64,000 nucleotides of DNA from contig NZ_CP033924.1 of assembly GCF_003815875.1 (NCBI RefSeq), forward strand, positions 1,736,001 to 1,800,000. The letters are read 5' to 3'. Shown here one piece after another: positions 16,019-24,434 of this stretch. Origin of the DNA: Chryseobacterium lactis. Lineage in GTDB: Bacteria; Bacteroidota; Bacteroidia; Flavobacteriales; Weeksellaceae. Both the position numbers and the translations under genes were made by a program. Positions within the stretch are counted from its first letter, which is position 1; every line of letters starts with the position of its first letter. Below the pieces are notes generated by a model, which saw only the letters and a program-made list of their open reading frames with translations, did no database searches and was not told the origin of the DNA.

Positions 16019-17245
16019 ATGAAACTCAAATATAATATCATATCCCTTATACTTATTTCTCTGTTTGTAACAAGTTGTGGAAAAAAAGAAGCTCCGACAG
16101 AAAAAGCTCCTGAAAAAACGGAACAAAAGGAAAAACCAAAAGAAGAAGCTCCGCAAACCATAGCTGCCTTGACAGAGGAACAGATGAAATCAGTGGACGT
16201 TGCTCTGGGAACCGTAGAAATGAAAGAGCTGACATCTACCATTAAGGCCAACGGATTACTAAGTGTTCCCAACAGTAATAAAGCAACCATAACTTCTCTG
16301 TATGGAGGAATTATCAAGACATTAAATATCCAGGTCGGAAGCTTTGTCAAAAAAGGGCAGGTGATTGCCACCATTGCCAACCCTGACTATATTCGGCTTC
16401 AGGAAGATTACCTGACGACAAACAGCAGAATTACCTATGCTGAGCAGGAGTACAGAAGACAAAGAGAACTTTTTAATAATGATGCTGGTGCCAAGAAGAA
16501 TTTACAAAGTGCCGATGCCGAGCTCAATACGTTAAGAACTAAAAGAGCTTCCCTTTTAAAACAACTTCAAATGATGGGAATAAGCCCTGGAAGTGTCAAC
16601 AATGGGAATATGAAGTCCGGCTTGGTCATCACAGCACCGATCAGTGGTACCATCAGCGGAATTACTGCACAGATTGGAAGCTATGTGGATATCTCTTCCC
16701 CGGTGGCAACGGTCATTGATAATGGCTCGATTCACCTGGATTTGCAGGTTTTTGAAAAAGATCTTCCCAAAATGAGAGTAGGGCAGATTGTCCATTTTAA
16801 ACTGACCAATAATCCTGAAACAGAATATGATGCAAGGATTTACAGTATAGGATCTTCCTTTGAGAATGATAGCAAAACGATTTCCATGCACTGCGAAGTG
16901 ATCGGTAATAAGGCCGGCTTAATTGACGGGATGAATATCACAGGTATTGTAAGCCTTGATAAAAGTACAACTCCTGCTGTTCCTACCTCAGCCATTGTAG
17001 AAGCAGACAGTAAATATTATGTTTTTGTACAAACCGATAAAAAGCCGGAAGAAGACCACGAGGAAAAAGGAAAACCACATCCTAAAACTTTAAATTTTGA
17101 AAAAATTGAAGTGGTAAAAGGAACTTCAGATATGGGATATACGGCCATTACTCCAATCGGTCAGATTCCTCCTGATGCTAAAATTGTAGTGAAGGGAGCC
17201 TTTTTTGTCAATGCTAAATTGGTGAATTCAGGAGAACATGAATAA
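16019..17245 (+). CDS. Efflux RND periplasmic adaptor lipoprotein (CusB/CzcB type)
   Basis: A 408-residue protein when started at 16019, which puts a lipobox (LFVTSC, Cys20) right after the signal peptide. An upstream in-frame ATG at 15944 would bury it. A charged linker rich in K, E and P follows. Then come the biotinyl-lipoyl-like hairpin (YGGIIKTLNIQVGSFVKKGQ), an alpha-helical hairpin and the barrel and membrane-proximal domains (PISGTISGITAQIGSYVD). It bridges the RND pump and the TolC part encoded just upstream (gap 76 bp to this start). A His/Glu-rich insert (EEDHEEKGKPHPK) near residue 350 might touch metal. Family assignment is secure; the metal is not. Confidence 0.9.
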   Translation: MKLKYNIISLILISLFVTSCGKKEAPTEKAPEKTEQKEKPKEEAPQTIAALTEEQMKSVDVALGTVEMKELTSTIKANGLLSVPNSNKATITSLYGGIIKTLNIQVGSFVKKGQVIATIANPDYIRLQEDYLTTNSRITYAEQEYRRQRELFNNDAGAKKNLQSADAELNTLRTKRASLLKQLQMMGISPGSVNNGNMKSGLVITAPISGTISGITAQIGSYVDISSPVATVIDNGSIHLDLQVFEKDLPKMRVGQIVHFKLTNNPETEYDARIYSIGSSFENDSKTISMHCEVIGNKAGLIDGMNITGIVSLDKSTTPAVPTSAIVEADSKYYVFVQTDKKPEEDHEEKGKPHPKTLNFEKIEVVKGTSDMGYTAITPIGQIPPDAKIVVKGAFFVNAKLVNSGEHE

Positions 17246-17389
17246 GGAGTAATGAAAGTAGATTGGAATCAGCCGGATGTCGAATTTTATGCTTAAATTA
17301 GAACTGTTTACGAAATAGTTGATTGAGTGTGAAAACAAGCTGGTAAGGAGTAAAGATCATCTTCTCAGTATTTTAATAAAGATTCTATT

Positions 17390-18271
17390 ATGCTATTAAA
17401 CAAAAGAATATCAATCTTGTATTTCCTGCGGGGAATACAGTCTCAGGTTCTGTTTATCGGGATATTTGCGGTGGCTATCGGACTTTTGGATATGCTTCCG
17501 TGGTTTCGGAAGATTTCCCTTCCGTTAAATATTCCGGCGCTTTTAGGAACCGCGGTATCGCTTCTCCTTGCTTTCCGAACCTCTCAGTCATACGAAAGAT
17601 GGTGGGAGGCCAGAACAGTTTGGGGAGCCATTGTCAATGATTCCAGGTCTTTTGTAAGGTTGATCATACAGTTTTTACCGACAGGAGAAGATAAGATTAT
17701 CAAAGACTTTGCAGAACGGCAAATCATCTGGACCTATGCGCTGGGAGAATCTTTAAGAAAACAGCCTTTTTCAGAAAAAGTTCAACAGTACCTTAAAGAG
17801 CATAATATCAGTGCTGTTAATATTCCTAATGCATTGCTGGATGCTCATTCCAGGCAACTGAAAGAGATTGCTGTTTCCAAAGGCCTGACAGATTTTCAAC
17901 AAATGCAGCTGAATGACATGATCACCAGACTTTGCGACAGTATGGGAAAATGCGAAAGATTAAAAAATACTGTTTTCCCAAGGTCATATAGTGTTTTAGT
18001 GCATATTTTAATCTACGTATTTGCGGCCATCCTACCTTTTGGGCTGGATGATTCCCAACTTTTAGTAGAAATTGGTGTTACTTTCCTGATTCCAATTGTC
18101 TTTATTATGATTGAAAAAACTTCAATCATAATGCAGGATCCATTTGAAAACAGACCAGTGGATACCCCTATGACTTCCCTGGCACAAACCATCGAAATCA
18201 ATATAAGACAAATGATTGGCGAACAAAATATTCCTTCAAAAAAAGAAAATACATTGTATTATGAAATGTAA
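17390..18271 (+). CDS. Bestrophin-family (UPF0187) membrane channel
   Basis: A 293-residue membrane protein matching bacterial bestrophins. It has an N-terminal segment with two hydrophobic helices, the motif RTSQSYERWWEAR near residue 65, and a C-terminal pair of helices followed by DPFENRPVDTPM, the characteristic bestrophin tail. Bacterial members form pentameric ion channels. It lies 144 bp after the RND adaptor and 22 bp before the CDF exporter, so it is likely co-transcribed with the CDF and Fur-like genes. A link to metal homeostasis comes only from its neighbours. Confidence 0.88.
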   Translation: MLLNKRISILYFLRGIQSQVLFIGIFAVAIGLLDMLPWFRKISLPLNIPALLGTAVSLLLAFRTSQSYERWWEARTVWGAIVNDSRSFVRLIIQFLPTGEDKIIKDFAERQIIWTYALGESLRKQPFSEKVQQYLKEHNISAVNIPNALLDAHSRQLKEIAVSKGLTDFQQMQLNDMITRLCDSMGKCERLKNTVFPRSYSVLVHILIYVFAAILPFGLDDSQLLVEIGVTFLIPIVFIMIEKTSIIMQDPFENRPVDTPMTSLAQTIEINIRQMIGEQNIPSKKENTLYYEM

Positions 18272-18293
18272 TTAAAACCATATTTAATTTATT

Positions 18294-19196
18294 ATGGAAG
18301 AGATAAAAACACAAATACAAACAACTTCTGCAGCCAGTAAACATAAAAAGAACCTACTGATTGTACTTGCCTTAAGCGGTACTTATCTCATTGCTGAGGT
18401 AATAGGTGGAATTGTTACCAATAGTCTGGCTTTATTGGCAGATGCGGCACATATGCTCACTGATGTTGTAGGATTATTATTAGCCTATATTGCGATAAGG
18501 ATCGGGGAGAGAAAAGCAGATATCTCCAAGACCTTCGGATATTACAGAACTGAAATATTAGCAGCAGTGATTAATGCTGTTGTATTACTGGGAATATCGA
18601 TATATGTTTTAATTGAAGCGTACCGACGTTTCCAGGATCCGCCGGAAGTGCAAAGTAAATCGATGCTGATTGTGGCTGGGATCGGATTAATAGTCAACAT
18701 TGTTGGTCTAATGATTTTAAGAAAAGATTCGGAAGCCAGTCTGAATATGAAAGGAGCGTATTTCGAAGTGCTTTCGGACATGCTGACTTCCGTAGGCGTG
18801 ATGATTGCCGGAGTAATTATGCTTACTACCGGATGGTATTACGCAGATCCGCTGATTTCCGCAGCTATTGGATTATTGATTTTCCCAAGAACCTGGAAAT
18901 TATTGAAAGAAGCCATCAATGTTTTACTGGAAGGTACCCCGAAAGATGTAGATATTGTAGAACTCCGCAAATCATTAGAACAAACACCAGGAGTAAAAAA
19001 TGTTCATGACCTTCACCTGTGGTCTCTTACTTCAAGTATGAATGCAATGAGTGCCCATATTGTTAAAGATGGTGTATCTACACAAAATCAGTTGTTGAAA
19101 ACATTAACGGATCAAACCACTGAGAATTTCAAAATCAGTCATACAACTTTTCAGATAGAAGAAGAAGGATATGAAGAAAATGAAGTCCATCTGTAA
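18294..19196 (+). CDS. Cation diffusion facilitator (CzcD/ZitB-like Zn/Co/Cd exporter)
   Basis: A 300-residue protein with six hydrophobic helices. The metal-binding motif LLADAAHMLTDVVG (HxxxD) lies in helix 2, the matching DMLTSVGVM segment in helix 5, and a C-terminal cytoplasmic domain starts with DVDIVELRKSLEQTPGV and contains VHDLHLWSL. These features place it in the Zn/Co/Cd CDF group, which exports divalent metal from the cytosol in exchange for protons. It sits between the bestrophin (22 bp) and the Fur-family regulator (17 bp), so this is a compact operon. Specificity for zinc is the most likely but not proven. Confidence 0.93.
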   Translation: MEEIKTQIQTTSAASKHKKNLLIVLALSGTYLIAEVIGGIVTNSLALLADAAHMLTDVVGLLLAYIAIRIGERKADISKTFGYYRTEILAAVINAVVLLGISIYVLIEAYRRFQDPPEVQSKSMLIVAGIGLIVNIVGLMILRKDSEASLNMKGAYFEVLSDMLTSVGVMIAGVIMLTTGWYYADPLISAAIGLLIFPRTWKLLKEAINVLLEGTPKDVDIVELRKSLEQTPGVKNVHDLHLWSLTSSMNAMSAHIVKDGVSTQNQLLKTLTDQTTENFKISHTTFQIEEEGYEENEVHL

Positions 19197-19213
19197 AATT
19201 AAATTATTGAAAA

Positions 19214-19633
19214 ATGAAAAAAGATATAGAGAGCAAACTCATTGATAAAAATACCAAACCTACCAGTATGAGAATATTGGTGTATGATTTTCTGAGTTCT
19301 CAGGAAGCAGCATTGTCTCTTTCAGAAATCGAAAATTATTTCGAAAATGCGGATCGGATTACCATTTACAGAACCTTAAAAACGTTCGAAGAAAAAGGAA
19401 TTGTCCACAGCATTCAGGAAAATACAACCACAAAATACAAATTATGTGAGGATGACTGTGATGAAGATACCCACAAAGACTGGCACCTGCATTTCTACTG
19501 CAAAATCTGTAAACAGACGACCTGTAAAGAAGATATTTCTTTTCCGGAGAATATACAGACCAATTTCAGAATCGATGAAATAAGACTTTTTGCCAAAGGA
19601 ATTTGCGAAAACTGTCTTGAAAGTTTGCAATAG
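19214..19633 (+). CDS. Fur-family metalloregulator (Zur/Fur type)
   Basis: A 139-residue regulator with the Fur layout. An N-terminal winged helix (SLSEIENYFENADRITIYRTLKTFEEKGIVH, given here as the region around residues 35-65) is followed by a metal and dimer domain with HLHFYCKIC, TTC and GICENC, that is two CxxC-type pairs for structural zinc and His/Asp residues for sensing. It lies between a CDF exporter and a P-type ATPase, so it most likely controls zinc or copper efflux. Its last codons and stop lie within a 6-3-6 dyad (19626-19640) found also before the RND pump. It is the best candidate to bind both. Which metal it senses is open. Confidence 0.9.
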   Translation: MKKDIESKLIDKNTKPTSMRILVYDFLSSQEAALSLSEIENYFENADRITIYRTLKTFEEKGIVHSIQENTTTKYKLCEDDCDEDTHKDWHLHFYCKICKQTTCKEDISFPENIQTNFRIDEIRLFAKGICENCLESLQ

Positions 19634-19640
19634 CATTGCA
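19626..19640. promoter_or_regulatory. Dyad operator upstream of the P-type ATPase (TGCAAT-AGC-ATTGCA)
   Basis: A perfect 6-3-6 inverted repeat overlapping the stop codon of the Fur-family gene. The extended form TTTGCAATAGCATTGCA differs at one central base from the site at 11487-11501. The distance to the -7 box is the same 13 bp in both. Confidence 0.7.
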
Positions 19641-19653
19641 TCAGTCTCACCCT

Positions 19654-19661
19654 TACATTTG
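19654..19661 (+). promoter_or_regulatory. -7 box of the P-type ATPase gene (TACATTTG)
   Basis: TACATTTG fits TAnnTTTG, with a TTG 15 bp upstream inside the dyad. Transcription would start near 19667, leaving a leader of about 10 bases before the ATG at 19678. Confidence 0.55.
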
Positions 19662-19677
19662 TATAAAAATATCAGTT

Positions 19678-21666
19678 ATGGAAAAATGCTGTAGTACAAC
19701 CCCGGAAAAAGAAGAAATGAAAGGACACAAACACAATCATTCAGAAGGAGATGGACACGATCACGACCACGACGGGCATGATCATTCCCATGATTCGGGA
19801 GATCAGACGGTTTTTCAGATGTTTCTTCCTGCCATTATATCCTTTGTGCTTTTATTATTAGGAATCGCTTTTGATAACTATATAAAACCCACATGGTTTA
19901 CCGGTTGGGTACGTTTAGTCTGGTTTTTACTGGCGTATCTTCCTGTAGGATTCCCTGTATTGAAAGATGCTTATAAAAGTATCATTAAAGGCGATGTGTT
20001 CTCAGAATTCTTTTTAATGAGTATTGCGACAATTGGAGCCTTTGCTATCGGAGAATATCCTGAAGGAGTAGCGGTAATGCTTTTTTATGCAGTAGGAGAA
20101 GTTTTCCAGACCATGGCGGTTACCAGAGCAAAAGGAAATATCAAAGCTTTGCTGGATCAACGTCCTGATGAGGTAACGATTATTGAAAACAATCAACCCA
20201 AAACCATTAAGGCTAAAGAAACGAAAGTAGGAGATATTATCCAGTTAAAACCAGGAGAGAAGCTTGCGTTAGACGGAGAATTACTTTCAGATTCAGCTTC
20301 GTTTAATACAGCAGCTTTAACGGGTGAAAGTAAGCCGGATACCAAAAATAAAGGTGAAACTGTATTGGCAGGAATGATCAATATGAACAGTATTGCACTT
20401 GTAAAAGTGAACACAGCCTATGAAGACAGTAAACTAAGTAAAATACTGGAGCTCGTTCAGAATGCCACTGCTCAAAAAGCGCCTACAGAATTATTCATCA
20501 GAAAATTCGCAAAAGTATATACTCCAATCGTTGTCGTACTTGCGATAGGAATCTGTTTATTACCATATTTCTTCGTAAGTGATTATCAGTTCAGAGACTG
20601 GCTTTACAGAGCACTGATCTTCCTTGTAATTTCTTGTCCTTGTGCATTGGTTATTTCAATTCCGTTGGGATACTTCGGGGGAATTGGAGCTGCAAGCCGA
20701 AATGGTATTTTGTTTAAAGGAAGTAACTTCCTGGATGCCATTGCAGAAATCCAGAATGTAGTGATGGATAAGACAGGAACAATGACAGAAGGTGTTTTCA
20801 AAGTTCAGGAAGTAAGCATTAACCCTGAATTCAATAAAGATGAAATCCTTCAGATGGTCAATGTACTGGAAAGTAAAAGTACACACCCGGTTGCCACTGC
20901 CATTCATAACTATGTAGGAGATATCAATCATTCTATTCCGTTGGAAAACGTAGAAGAAATTGCGGGACATGGATTGAAAGCAACAATTAATGGAAAAGAG
21001 CTTCTGGTGGGGAACTTTAAACTAATGGATAAGTTCAATATCAGTTATGATCTTAACCACGCCAATATCGTCTATACTCTTATTGCAGTTGCTTTTGATA
21101 AAAAATTTGCAGGATATATTACCATTGCAGACAGTATAAAAGAAGATGCAAAGGCAACGGTTGATAACCTGCATAAAATGAATGTAAAAGCCACCATGCT
21201 GAGTGGAGACAAAGGAACAGTGGTGAAATATGTGGCAGATCAGTTAGGTATCGATAATGCTTTCGGAGACTTATTGCCGGAAGATAAAGTGAATAAAGTA
21301 AAAGAAATCAAAGCCAGAAATCAAACCGTAGCTTTTGTCGGCGATGGGGTGAATGATGCTCCGGTAGTAGCTTTGAGTGATGTGGGAATTGCCATGGGAG
21401 GTCTGGGAAGTGATGCAACAATTGAAACGGCAGACGTAGTTATTCAGGATGATAAACCAAGCAAAATTCCAATGGCGATCAATATTGGTAAAAAAACGAA
21501 AAAGATCGTTTGGCAGAACATTATTTTAGCCTTTGCCGTGAAAGCGGTGGTGTTAGTTCTTGGAGCCGGAGGTCTTGCTACCATGTGGGAAGCTGTTTTT
21601 GCCGATGTAGGAGTGGCGTTACTGGCTATTTTGAATGCGGTAAGAATTCAAAGGATGAAGTTTTAA
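19678..21666 (+). CDS. P1B-type heavy-metal ATPase (Zn/Cd/Co exporter type)
   Basis: A 662-residue protein from the ATG at 19678; the in-frame TTG at 19636 lies within the operator and is unlikely. The N-terminus has Cys-Cys and a His/Asp-rich run (KHNHSEGDGHDHDHDGHDHS) instead of a ferredoxin-like HMA domain. Motifs are the actuator TGES, the transport CPC at 320-322, the phosphorylated Asp in DKTGTMT (D364), an HP motif (STHPVATAI), the hinge GDGVNDAP, and DVG in the last helix. CPC with a late DxG fits the P1B-2 (Zn/Cd/Pb) group. It would pump metal from cytosol to periplasm, complementing the CDF and RND exporters. Its promoter overlaps the shared dyad. Confidence 0.93.
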   Translation: MEKCCSTTPEKEEMKGHKHNHSEGDGHDHDHDGHDHSHDSGDQTVFQMFLPAIISFVLLLLGIAFDNYIKPTWFTGWVRLVWFLLAYLPVGFPVLKDAYKSIIKGDVFSEFFLMSIATIGAFAIGEYPEGVAVMLFYAVGEVFQTMAVTRAKGNIKALLDQRPDEVTIIENNQPKTIKAKETKVGDIIQLKPGEKLALDGELLSDSASFNTAALTGESKPDTKNKGETVLAGMINMNSIALVKVNTAYEDSKLSKILELVQNATAQKAPTELFIRKFAKVYTPIVVVLAIGICLLPYFFVSDYQFRDWLYRALIFLVISCPCALVISIPLGYFGGIGAASRNGILFKGSNFLDAIAEIQNVVMDKTGTMTEGVFKVQEVSINPEFNKDEILQMVNVLESKSTHPVATAIHNYVGDINHSIPLENVEEIAGHGLKATINGKELLVGNFKLMDKFNISYDLNHANIVYTLIAVAFDKKFAGYITIADSIKEDAKATVDNLHKMNVKATMLSGDKGTVVKYVADQLGIDNAFGDLLPEDKVNKVKEIKARNQTVAFVGDGVNDAPVVALSDVGIAMGGLGSDATIETADVVIQDDKPSKIPMAINIGKKTKKIVWQNIILAFAVKAVVLVLGAGGLATMWEAVFADVGVALLAILNAVRIQRMKF

Positions 21667-21751
21667 ATAAGACAAAAAGTCTGAGGTCATCATAATGGCA
21701 AAGATGTTGTGAAAAATATTATACTATTCAACTAAATTATATTTAATAAAG

Positions 21752-21779
21752 GCTCTGCTGGATTCAGCAGGGCTTTTTT
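21752..21779 (+). terminator. Rho-independent terminator after the P-type ATPase
   Basis: A 9-bp stem (GCTCTGCTG with CAGCAGGGC), a GATT loop and a T-run from 21774. Confidence 0.85.
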
Positions 21780-21790
21780 ATGGAAAACAA

Positions 21791-21826
21791 AAAGCTCTGT
21801 TGATGCTGTTCAACAGAGCTTTTATT
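21791..21826 (+). terminator. Second tandem terminator hairpin
   Basis: The arms AAAGCTCTGTTG and CAACAGAGCTTTT enclose an eight-base loop, followed by a short T-rich run. The arms resemble those of the hairpin just upstream, so the two form a double terminator. Confidence 0.7.
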
Positions 21827-22152
21827 AACAAGATTAAACGATATAAAAGAAACTAATTTTTGTCTTTAATGAAATAAAAAAGCCAATGCTTTCTTATCTG
21901 TTTTGAATTGATTCTTTTATGAGGTCATGGTAAATTATGATGATCAAAGTTCGGGATAATATTATAGTGGCAACAGGTACAGTTTTATTATTTTTATGGG
22001 TAACAGTCTGTTTTTTGACCCCCGTAGACATCTGATTATAACATCAATGGAAGCCGTTGAAAATTAATTTTACTAAACCTTTCAATGACATTCATCATAA
22101 ATGAAGCTTAAAACAATTTTGATGTAGTATATTTGTAAGACAGAATATATCG
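21827..22152 (+). other. Intergenic region with promoter for the small protein gene
   Basis: There is no gene here. A TAnnTTTG match (TATATTTG, 22128-22135) lies 17 bp before the TTG start of the next gene, implying a leader of about 10 bases. The rest holds nothing I recognise. Confidence 0.5.
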
Positions 22153-22515
22153 TTGAGGTTATTAATTTCCATATTTATCATTTTTGCTGTCGCAATACGT
22201 CCTGTTTTGCCACTGGTAAATTACGCGGTAAACTACGATTATATTGTGAAAAATCTTTGTGAGAACAGAGCCGTTCCACAATCAACCTGTAAAGGAAAGT
22301 GCTATGTTGAAAAAGAACTGGCCAAAACTGAAAAACAATCCTCAACATCTCAGACGGTAAAAATTGCTGGACTAGACGTGTTCCTTTCCCACGAGATATT
22401 CTCTTTTTTGAGTAAGAAAGGATCAGAGCCTTTACTGGAAAAACCTGGCTTACACTTCATCAATTTTCATACGACAGAATACTTTTCCCAGGTATTCCAT
22501 CCTCCGTTGGTTTAA
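22153..22515 (+). CDS. Small envelope protein with CKGKCY motif (paralog of 24435-24803)
   Basis: A 120-residue protein starting at TTG. It has an N-terminal hydrophobic helix with RPVLPLVNYAVNYDYI, then NLCENRA and STCKGKCYVEKELAK, and ends in the tail FHPPLV. The gene at 24435-24803 has the same plan (RPLVPVVEYAVNYDYI, NVLCVNK, CNGKCYLSKELAK, FRPPVF). Three cysteines around a GKC turn suggest metal or redox chemistry. The two paralogs bracket the YHS, SCO and SOD genes, next to copper uptake genes, so a role in copper handling is a reasonable guess, no more. Confidence 0.6.
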   Translation: MRLLISIFIIFAVAIRPVLPLVNYAVNYDYIVKNLCENRAVPQSTCKGKCYVEKELAKTEKQSSTSQTVKIAGLDVFLSHEIFSFLSKKGSEPLLEKPGLHFINFHTTEYFSQVFHPPLV

Positions 22516-22737
22516 ACTATATTTTTAGTTGGTGAAGGGTGAAGATATTTTACCCATTGCCAATAGAGCTTGAAAAGAACCGGATATTGTAGAAATAGTA
22601 GACATGAACTTCTATGATGTATTATTTTAGATTGATCTTTCCGGATAAGTTTTAACCCGTTACTTTGTTAAAGTTAAAGGCGATATTGGATGCCATAACT
22701 TTATTTTAACATTATTAATTTCAATTGTATCATCAAA

Positions 22738-23013
22738 ATGAAATCTCTAATTATTTTGACTGCTTTGCTGTCAATATCATTGTTTTCCTGTGCGAAAGAA
22801 ACTCCTCAGGTAAAGCATAAAGCCCATATGAGTTCTTCCAAAGAAAATATGAAGAATGTACAAGTTGTGAACGAAGAGGATCCGATCTGTCATATGAAAA
22901 CTGCAGGATTCCTTAAAGATACTGCCGTATATAAAAATAAAACTTACGGCTTCTGCAGTTCATATTGTAAAGATGAATTCAAAAAAAATCCTGAACAATA
23001 TGCCCAAAAATAA
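22738..23013 (+). CDS. YHS-domain lipoprotein
   Basis: A 91-residue lipoprotein with lipobox LFSC (Cys18). The C-terminal half is a YHS domain: EDPICHMKT, then KNKTYGFCSSYCKDEFKKNPEQY. YHS domains occur in copper and heavy-metal proteins and bind metal through cysteines such as C-H-M and C-x3-C here. A His/Met-containing linker (KHKAHMSSSKENM) precedes it. It overlaps the SCO gene by 14 bp, suggesting one transcript and a related job, such as metal delivery in the periplasm. Confidence 0.85.
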   Translation: MKSLIILTALLSISLFSCAKETPQVKHKAHMSSSKENMKNVQVVNEEDPICHMKTAGFLKDTAVYKNKTYGFCSSYCKDEFKKNPEQYAQK

Positions 23014-23677
23014 GCAGAACAATAATAAGAGCAAAGTAATCGTCCCGATTGCGATCTTTGCTTTACTTTTCCTGGGAATTGGCATAGGAATGGGATATTT
23101 TAAGAAGAACCTTTATACGGTCATGAAAGTCCCTGATTTTGAACTCACGGATCAGAACAATAAAAAGATCACCAATAAAGATATGTTGGGAAAAGTTTAT
23201 CTCGTAGAATTTTTCTTTAGTAAATGTCCTACGATATGCCCTGTCATGAATACCAATATGAAGGCGATACAAAATCAGGTTAATGATTCCGATTTCGGAA
23301 TTATTTCCATAAGTATCGACCCTGAGAATGATACTCCGGCAGCTTTAAAGGAGCATGCTCAACGAATTGGTGCAAAATCTCCCAACTGGCATTTTCTGAC
23401 GGGAGACCGAGCATATATTGGAAAACTAGCAGATCAGTTCAATATCTATGTAGGAGATAAAGAAGATGAAGGCGAAAGCCTGAACCATAGCGGAATGATT
23501 GCTTTGGTAGATCAGGAAGGAAATATCCGTTGCAGATACAACAAGGATAATATGCCAATTCTTTATTATTCGGGATTGAACTACGAAGATCCGGAGGGGA
23601 AAACGCCGAGATTAAACGGAAAATATCATCCTGATCGGGAAATCCTGATTGAAGATATTAAGAAACTTTTAAAATAG
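23000..23677 (+). CDS. SCO1/SenC family copper chaperone, membrane-anchored
   Basis: A 225-residue protein from the ATG at 23000, chosen because the upstream in-frame start (22973) only adds residues inside the overlapping YHS gene. One N-terminal transmembrane helix (about 13-33) anchors a thioredoxin-like domain. The copper site CPTIC lies at 76-80 and the distal His is in NHSG. SISIDPENDTP is typical of SCO. SCO proteins deliver copper to the CuA centre of cytochrome oxidase or act as thiol reductases. The neighbours (YHS lipoprotein, exported SOD, copper uptake operon) support a periplasmic copper role. Confidence 0.92.
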   Translation: MPKNKQNNNKSKVIVPIAIFALLFLGIGIGMGYFKKNLYTVMKVPDFELTDQNNKKITNKDMLGKVYLVEFFFSKCPTICPVMNTNMKAIQNQVNDSDFGIISISIDPENDTPAALKEHAQRIGAKSPNWHFLTGDRAYIGKLADQFNIYVGDKEDEGESLNHSGMIALVDQEGNIRCRYNKDNMPILYYSGLNYEDPEGKTPRLNGKYHPDREILIEDIKKLLK

Positions 23678-23755
23678 GCTGGAAGAGTGAAGCCTGCAAG
23701 CTTCCTGTTGCCTTACTCATAGAAAAATATTTGTTTAACCATACAACAAAACGTT

Positions 23756-24430
23756 ATGAAGATTTTGAAAATAGCTGCTGTAAGTGCAGTTTTTGCGGCT
23801 CAGTTTACACTGGCTCAGTTTAAGCAGACACCTCTGCCATACGCTTATAATGCTCTGGAAGGGAATATTGATGCCCAGACTATGGAAATTCATTATTCAA
23901 AACATGCGGCAGCGTATGTAGCCAACCTGAATAAAGCGATTACAGGAACTCCACAGGAAAAAGAAACATTGTTTCAGATCCTTTCCAATGTTTCAAAACT
24001 GCCTGCTGCAGTAAGAAATAATGCAGGTGGACATTACAACCACGAACTGTTCTGGACTGTTCTAACCCCTCAGAAAAATACACAACCTTCTGCAAAATTA
24101 ACAAAAGCCATTACTGAAACTTTCGGAAGTATGGATGCTTTTAAAGAAAAAATGGCTAAAGCAGGAGCAGATCGTTTCGGTTCAGGATGGGCCTGGCTTT
24201 CTGTAGGAAAAGACGGGAAATTGTTTATTTCTTCCACTCCTAATCAGGACAACCCTTTGATGGACGTGGTGGAAGAGAAAGGAACTCCTATTTTCGGAAT
24301 TGATGTCTGGGAACATGCGTATTATTTGAAATATCAGAACAAAAGAGCAGATTATCTTACCGCTATCTGGAATGTTACGAACTGGAAAGAAATCAGCAGA
24401 AGATATGACGAAGCTTTAAGCAAGAAGTAA
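23756..24430 (+). CDS. Exported Fe/Mn superoxide dismutase
   Basis: A 224-residue enzyme with an N-terminal signal peptide ending in LAQF, so it acts in the periplasm or outside, unlike the usual cytosolic Fe/Mn-SOD. The fold motifs are complete: HYSKH with ligand H46, NHELFW with H95, and DVWEHAYY with D182 and H186. It converts superoxide to hydrogen peroxide and oxygen. Its neighbours are a SCO chaperone upstream and a small cysteine-motif protein 4 bp downstream. That placement suggests protection against metal-driven superoxide in the envelope. Iron versus manganese cannot be told safely by eye. Confidence 0.93.
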   Translation: MKILKIAAVSAVFAAQFTLAQFKQTPLPYAYNALEGNIDAQTMEIHYSKHAAAYVANLNKAITGTPQEKETLFQILSNVSKLPAAVRNNAGGHYNHELFWTVLTPQKNTQPSAKLTKAITETFGSMDAFKEKMAKAGADRFGSGWAWLSVGKDGKLFISSTPNQDNPLMDVVEEKGTPIFGIDVWEHAYYLKYQNKRADYLTAIWNVTNWKEISRRYDEALSKK

Positions 24431-24434
24431 TCTG

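Noticed and set aside
19636..19680. Upstream TTG start for the P-type ATPase
   Set aside because: It would start inside the operator and before the predicted transcription start; the ATG at 19678 fits better.
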